Below, in pieces: positions 63,114 through 64,000 of a stretch of DNA of 64,000 bases. The notes under the pieces were generated by a model. The model searched no databases, was not told the DNA's origin, and saw nothing but the letters and a program-made list of their open reading frames with translations. Each line of letters starts with the position of its first letter. The stretch's first letter is position 1. The translations under genes were made by a program, and so were the position numbers. The stretch comes from Erythrobacter sp. YT30 (lineage in GTDB: Bacteria; Pseudomonadota; Alphaproteobacteria; Sphingomonadales; Sphingomonadaceae), in contig NZ_LMAF01000001.1 of the NCBI RefSeq assembly GCF_001542875.1, positions 890,730-954,729 of the forward strand. The letters are read 5' to 3'.

Positions 63114-63133
63114 TTTCCTAGACAAGTAGGAAA
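63114..63133. promoter_or_regulatory. Repressor operator B (proposed)
   Basis: A perfect palindrome TTTCCTA-N6-TAGGAAA adjoining operator A, sharing the TTCCT/AGGAA half-sites with a spacing two bases longer. Confidence 0.6.
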
Positions 63134-63140
63134 TGACATG

Positions 63141-63155
63141 GAACATTTAGTGAAC
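63141..63155. promoter_or_regulatory. SOS-box-like site GAAC-N7-GAAC
   Basis: GAAC-ATTTAGT-GAAC, the reverse complement of GTTC-N7-GTTC, the LexA box of alphaproteobacteria. It lies 61 bases before the small gene at 63216. Confidence 0.5.
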
Positions 63156-63215
63156 ACCGAGCGATTCGCCCAACCCGCCCCGGCAATCGAGGTGAGACAG
63201 ACAAGAGGGATCACC

Positions 63216-63533
63216 ATGCTACTCCGCGCCGTTGAGGCTTTCCTCAAACAATACGATATGCCCGCCACCAAGTTCGGGCGGCTTGCCGCCCATGATCCGC
63301 GCTTTGTGCTGGATTTGCGCATGGGCCGCACGCCCCGCCGCGCAACCGAAGCGCGAACCAGAGGGTGGATGGCCGAATACGAGGTCGCTGCCAGAAAAGC
63401 CGCTCGTGCCGCAGGTCGCAATGCAGGCGACGACGTGTCCGACCTTAGATTTTCCATCCCCGATCCGGTTTTCACTGACAGTCCCAATCACAAAGCAAAA
63501 CACAATACGAAGGAGCTTTCCCATGCTGCTTGA
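63216..63533 (+). CDS. Small conserved protein divergent from the S24 repressor
   Basis: A 105-residue basic protein with a helical N-terminal half (LLRAVEAFLKQYDMPATKFGRL AAHDPRFVLDLRMGR) that looks helix-turn-helix-like, and a polar tail. I use ATG 63216 (GAGGGATC site); an ATG at 63138 would start inside the control region. It resembles small Sphingomonad proteins of unknown role. It may be induced by DNA damage, by context only. Confidence 0.65.
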   Translation: MLLRAVEAFLKQYDMPATKFGRLAAHDPRFVLDLRMGRTPRRATEARTRGWMAEYEVAARKAARAAGRNAGDDVSDLRFSIPDPVFTDSPNHKAKHNTKELSHAA

Positions 63534-63954
63534 TCAATCTCGCCTTGCTGAAAGCCCGCTCACTCTCCCCGCTGATATCGAAACGAAGTCAGCGACCAGC
63601 CCCTCGCTCGATGCCAAGCGCGCGACACGATATCGCCCGCGCCGCACGCTGGCCGATCGGGTTCGTGAAGCGCTGATCGTATTGTCGAAGGGCGAAGCCG
63701 ATATTCGCAGTCACGAAGAGACGGCTTGGGCATCCATTACGTTTTCGGGCACCCGGCATGAAGTCGTGCTTGAATTCGAAGGTGCACGCGCTGTTGAGGT
63801 GGGGGAAGATTTTATCGCAAACCTACCCGATCACGAATTCACAATCCCCGGCCAATTGGTGGCAGAGGCGACGGTGAATGAAGTCGACCATCGTTTCGGC
63901 GCTGAAGAACGGCTGATTGTGACGGCGGTGCTGCTGCTGCTCGAGGAAGTGTAA
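63523..63954 (+). CDS. Hypothetical 143-residue protein
   Basis: Starts with ATG after AAGGAG and overlaps the preceding gene by 11 bases, so translation is likely coupled. The first 40 residues are basic and disordered-looking; residues 50-143 form an alpha/beta domain (DRVREALIVLSKGEADI ... ERLIVTAVLLLLEEV) that I do not recognise. It is in the presumed S24-controlled unit. Confidence 0.7.
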   Translation: MLLDQSRLAESPLTLPADIETKSATSPSLDAKRATRYRPRRTLADRVREALIVLSKGEADIRSHEETAWASITFSGTRHEVVLEFEGARAVEVGEDFIANLPDHEFTIPGQLVAEATVNEVDHRFGAEERLIVTAVLLLLEEV

Positions 63955-63967
63955 GCTTTTTCCGGGG

Positions 63968-63989
63968 GGCTCAGGCATCCGCCTGAGCC
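63968..63989. terminator. Hairpin after the last gene
   Basis: A perfect 9-bp stem GGCTCAGGC/GCCTGAGCC with an ATCC loop, near the window edge, without a clear T tract. Confidence 0.35.
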
Positions 63990-64000
63990 TGGGCATAGCC

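Noticed and set aside
62391..63954. Prophage remnant
   Set aside because: The repressor resembles phage ones, but no integrase, tail, capsid or att repeat is seen.

Overview
The window looks like chromosomal DNA of an alphaproteobacterium of the order Sphingomonadales, most like Erythrobacteraceae. This rests on gene content and protein resemblance (DUF1489, MucR, a class II DAHP synthase, the Fur/PlsC and CorC-YbeY-PhoH/MiaB neighbourhoods, SMC next to DsbA-like lipoproteins) and on promoters of the TTGCAA-N16-TATAGC kind; no database search was possible. It is dense, mostly housekeeping DNA with short operons on both strands. I see no insertion sequence, prophage, integrase, CRISPR array or rRNA operon. 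One tRNA (Gln, UUG) is present, and rpmF (L32) is a very small gene.

Layout. 1-11 kb: CBS-domain protein, metZ, a TetR regulator diverging from a four-helix membrane protein across two matching operators, a GT39 glycosyltransferase facing a GT2-GtrA fusion, leuB, recO, ubiK, tspO, a cysteine-repeat lipoprotein, an uncharacterised protein and tlyA. 11.0-11.6 kb: the only gene-poor stretch, with helically phased CCACA boxes, an 18-codon ORF behind an extended Shine-Dalgarno sequence, hairpins and a strong terminator. 11.6-18.5 kb: ilvE, trhO, a GST, two tandem SpoIIAA/STAS-like paralogues, nadE, yghU and tRNA-Gln. 18.5-28.7 kb: DUF5522, an SDR, an FAD oxidoreductase, egtBD for ergothioneine, a diguanylate cyclase, class II DAHP synthase and a double M16 peptidase. 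28.7-33.2 kb: nfuA, a nitroreductase, tsaB-rimI, mucR, fur and plsC. 33.2-41.5 kb: LysR, corC-ybeY-phoH, miaB and a small operon of peptidyl-prolyl isomerase, basic protein, nucleotidyltransferase and lipase-like lipoprotein. 41.6-51.6 kb: mgtE, DUF1489, GNAT, cytochrome c'/b561, an SDR, an operon of a beta-lactamase-like hydrolase, NudC, DsbA/FrnE and a DUF1295 protein, and mutY. 51.6-57.3 kb: dciA, two DsbA-like exported proteins and smc. 57.3-61 kb: the conserved rpmF-plsX-fabH-ihfA-merR run. 61-64 kb: metallo-hydrolase, GNAT, and an S24 (LexA-like) repressor diverging from two small genes across paired palindromes and an SOS-box-like site.

The best candidates for undescribed biology are the 18-codon ORF and leader at 11.36-11.53 kb, the S24 repressor control region at 63.1 kb, the cysteine-repeat lipoprotein at 8.6 kb, and a GGGTA-N2-TACCC-N2-GGGTA-like element shared by two promoter regions (24.07 and 53.03 kb). 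None of these is a proven new system.
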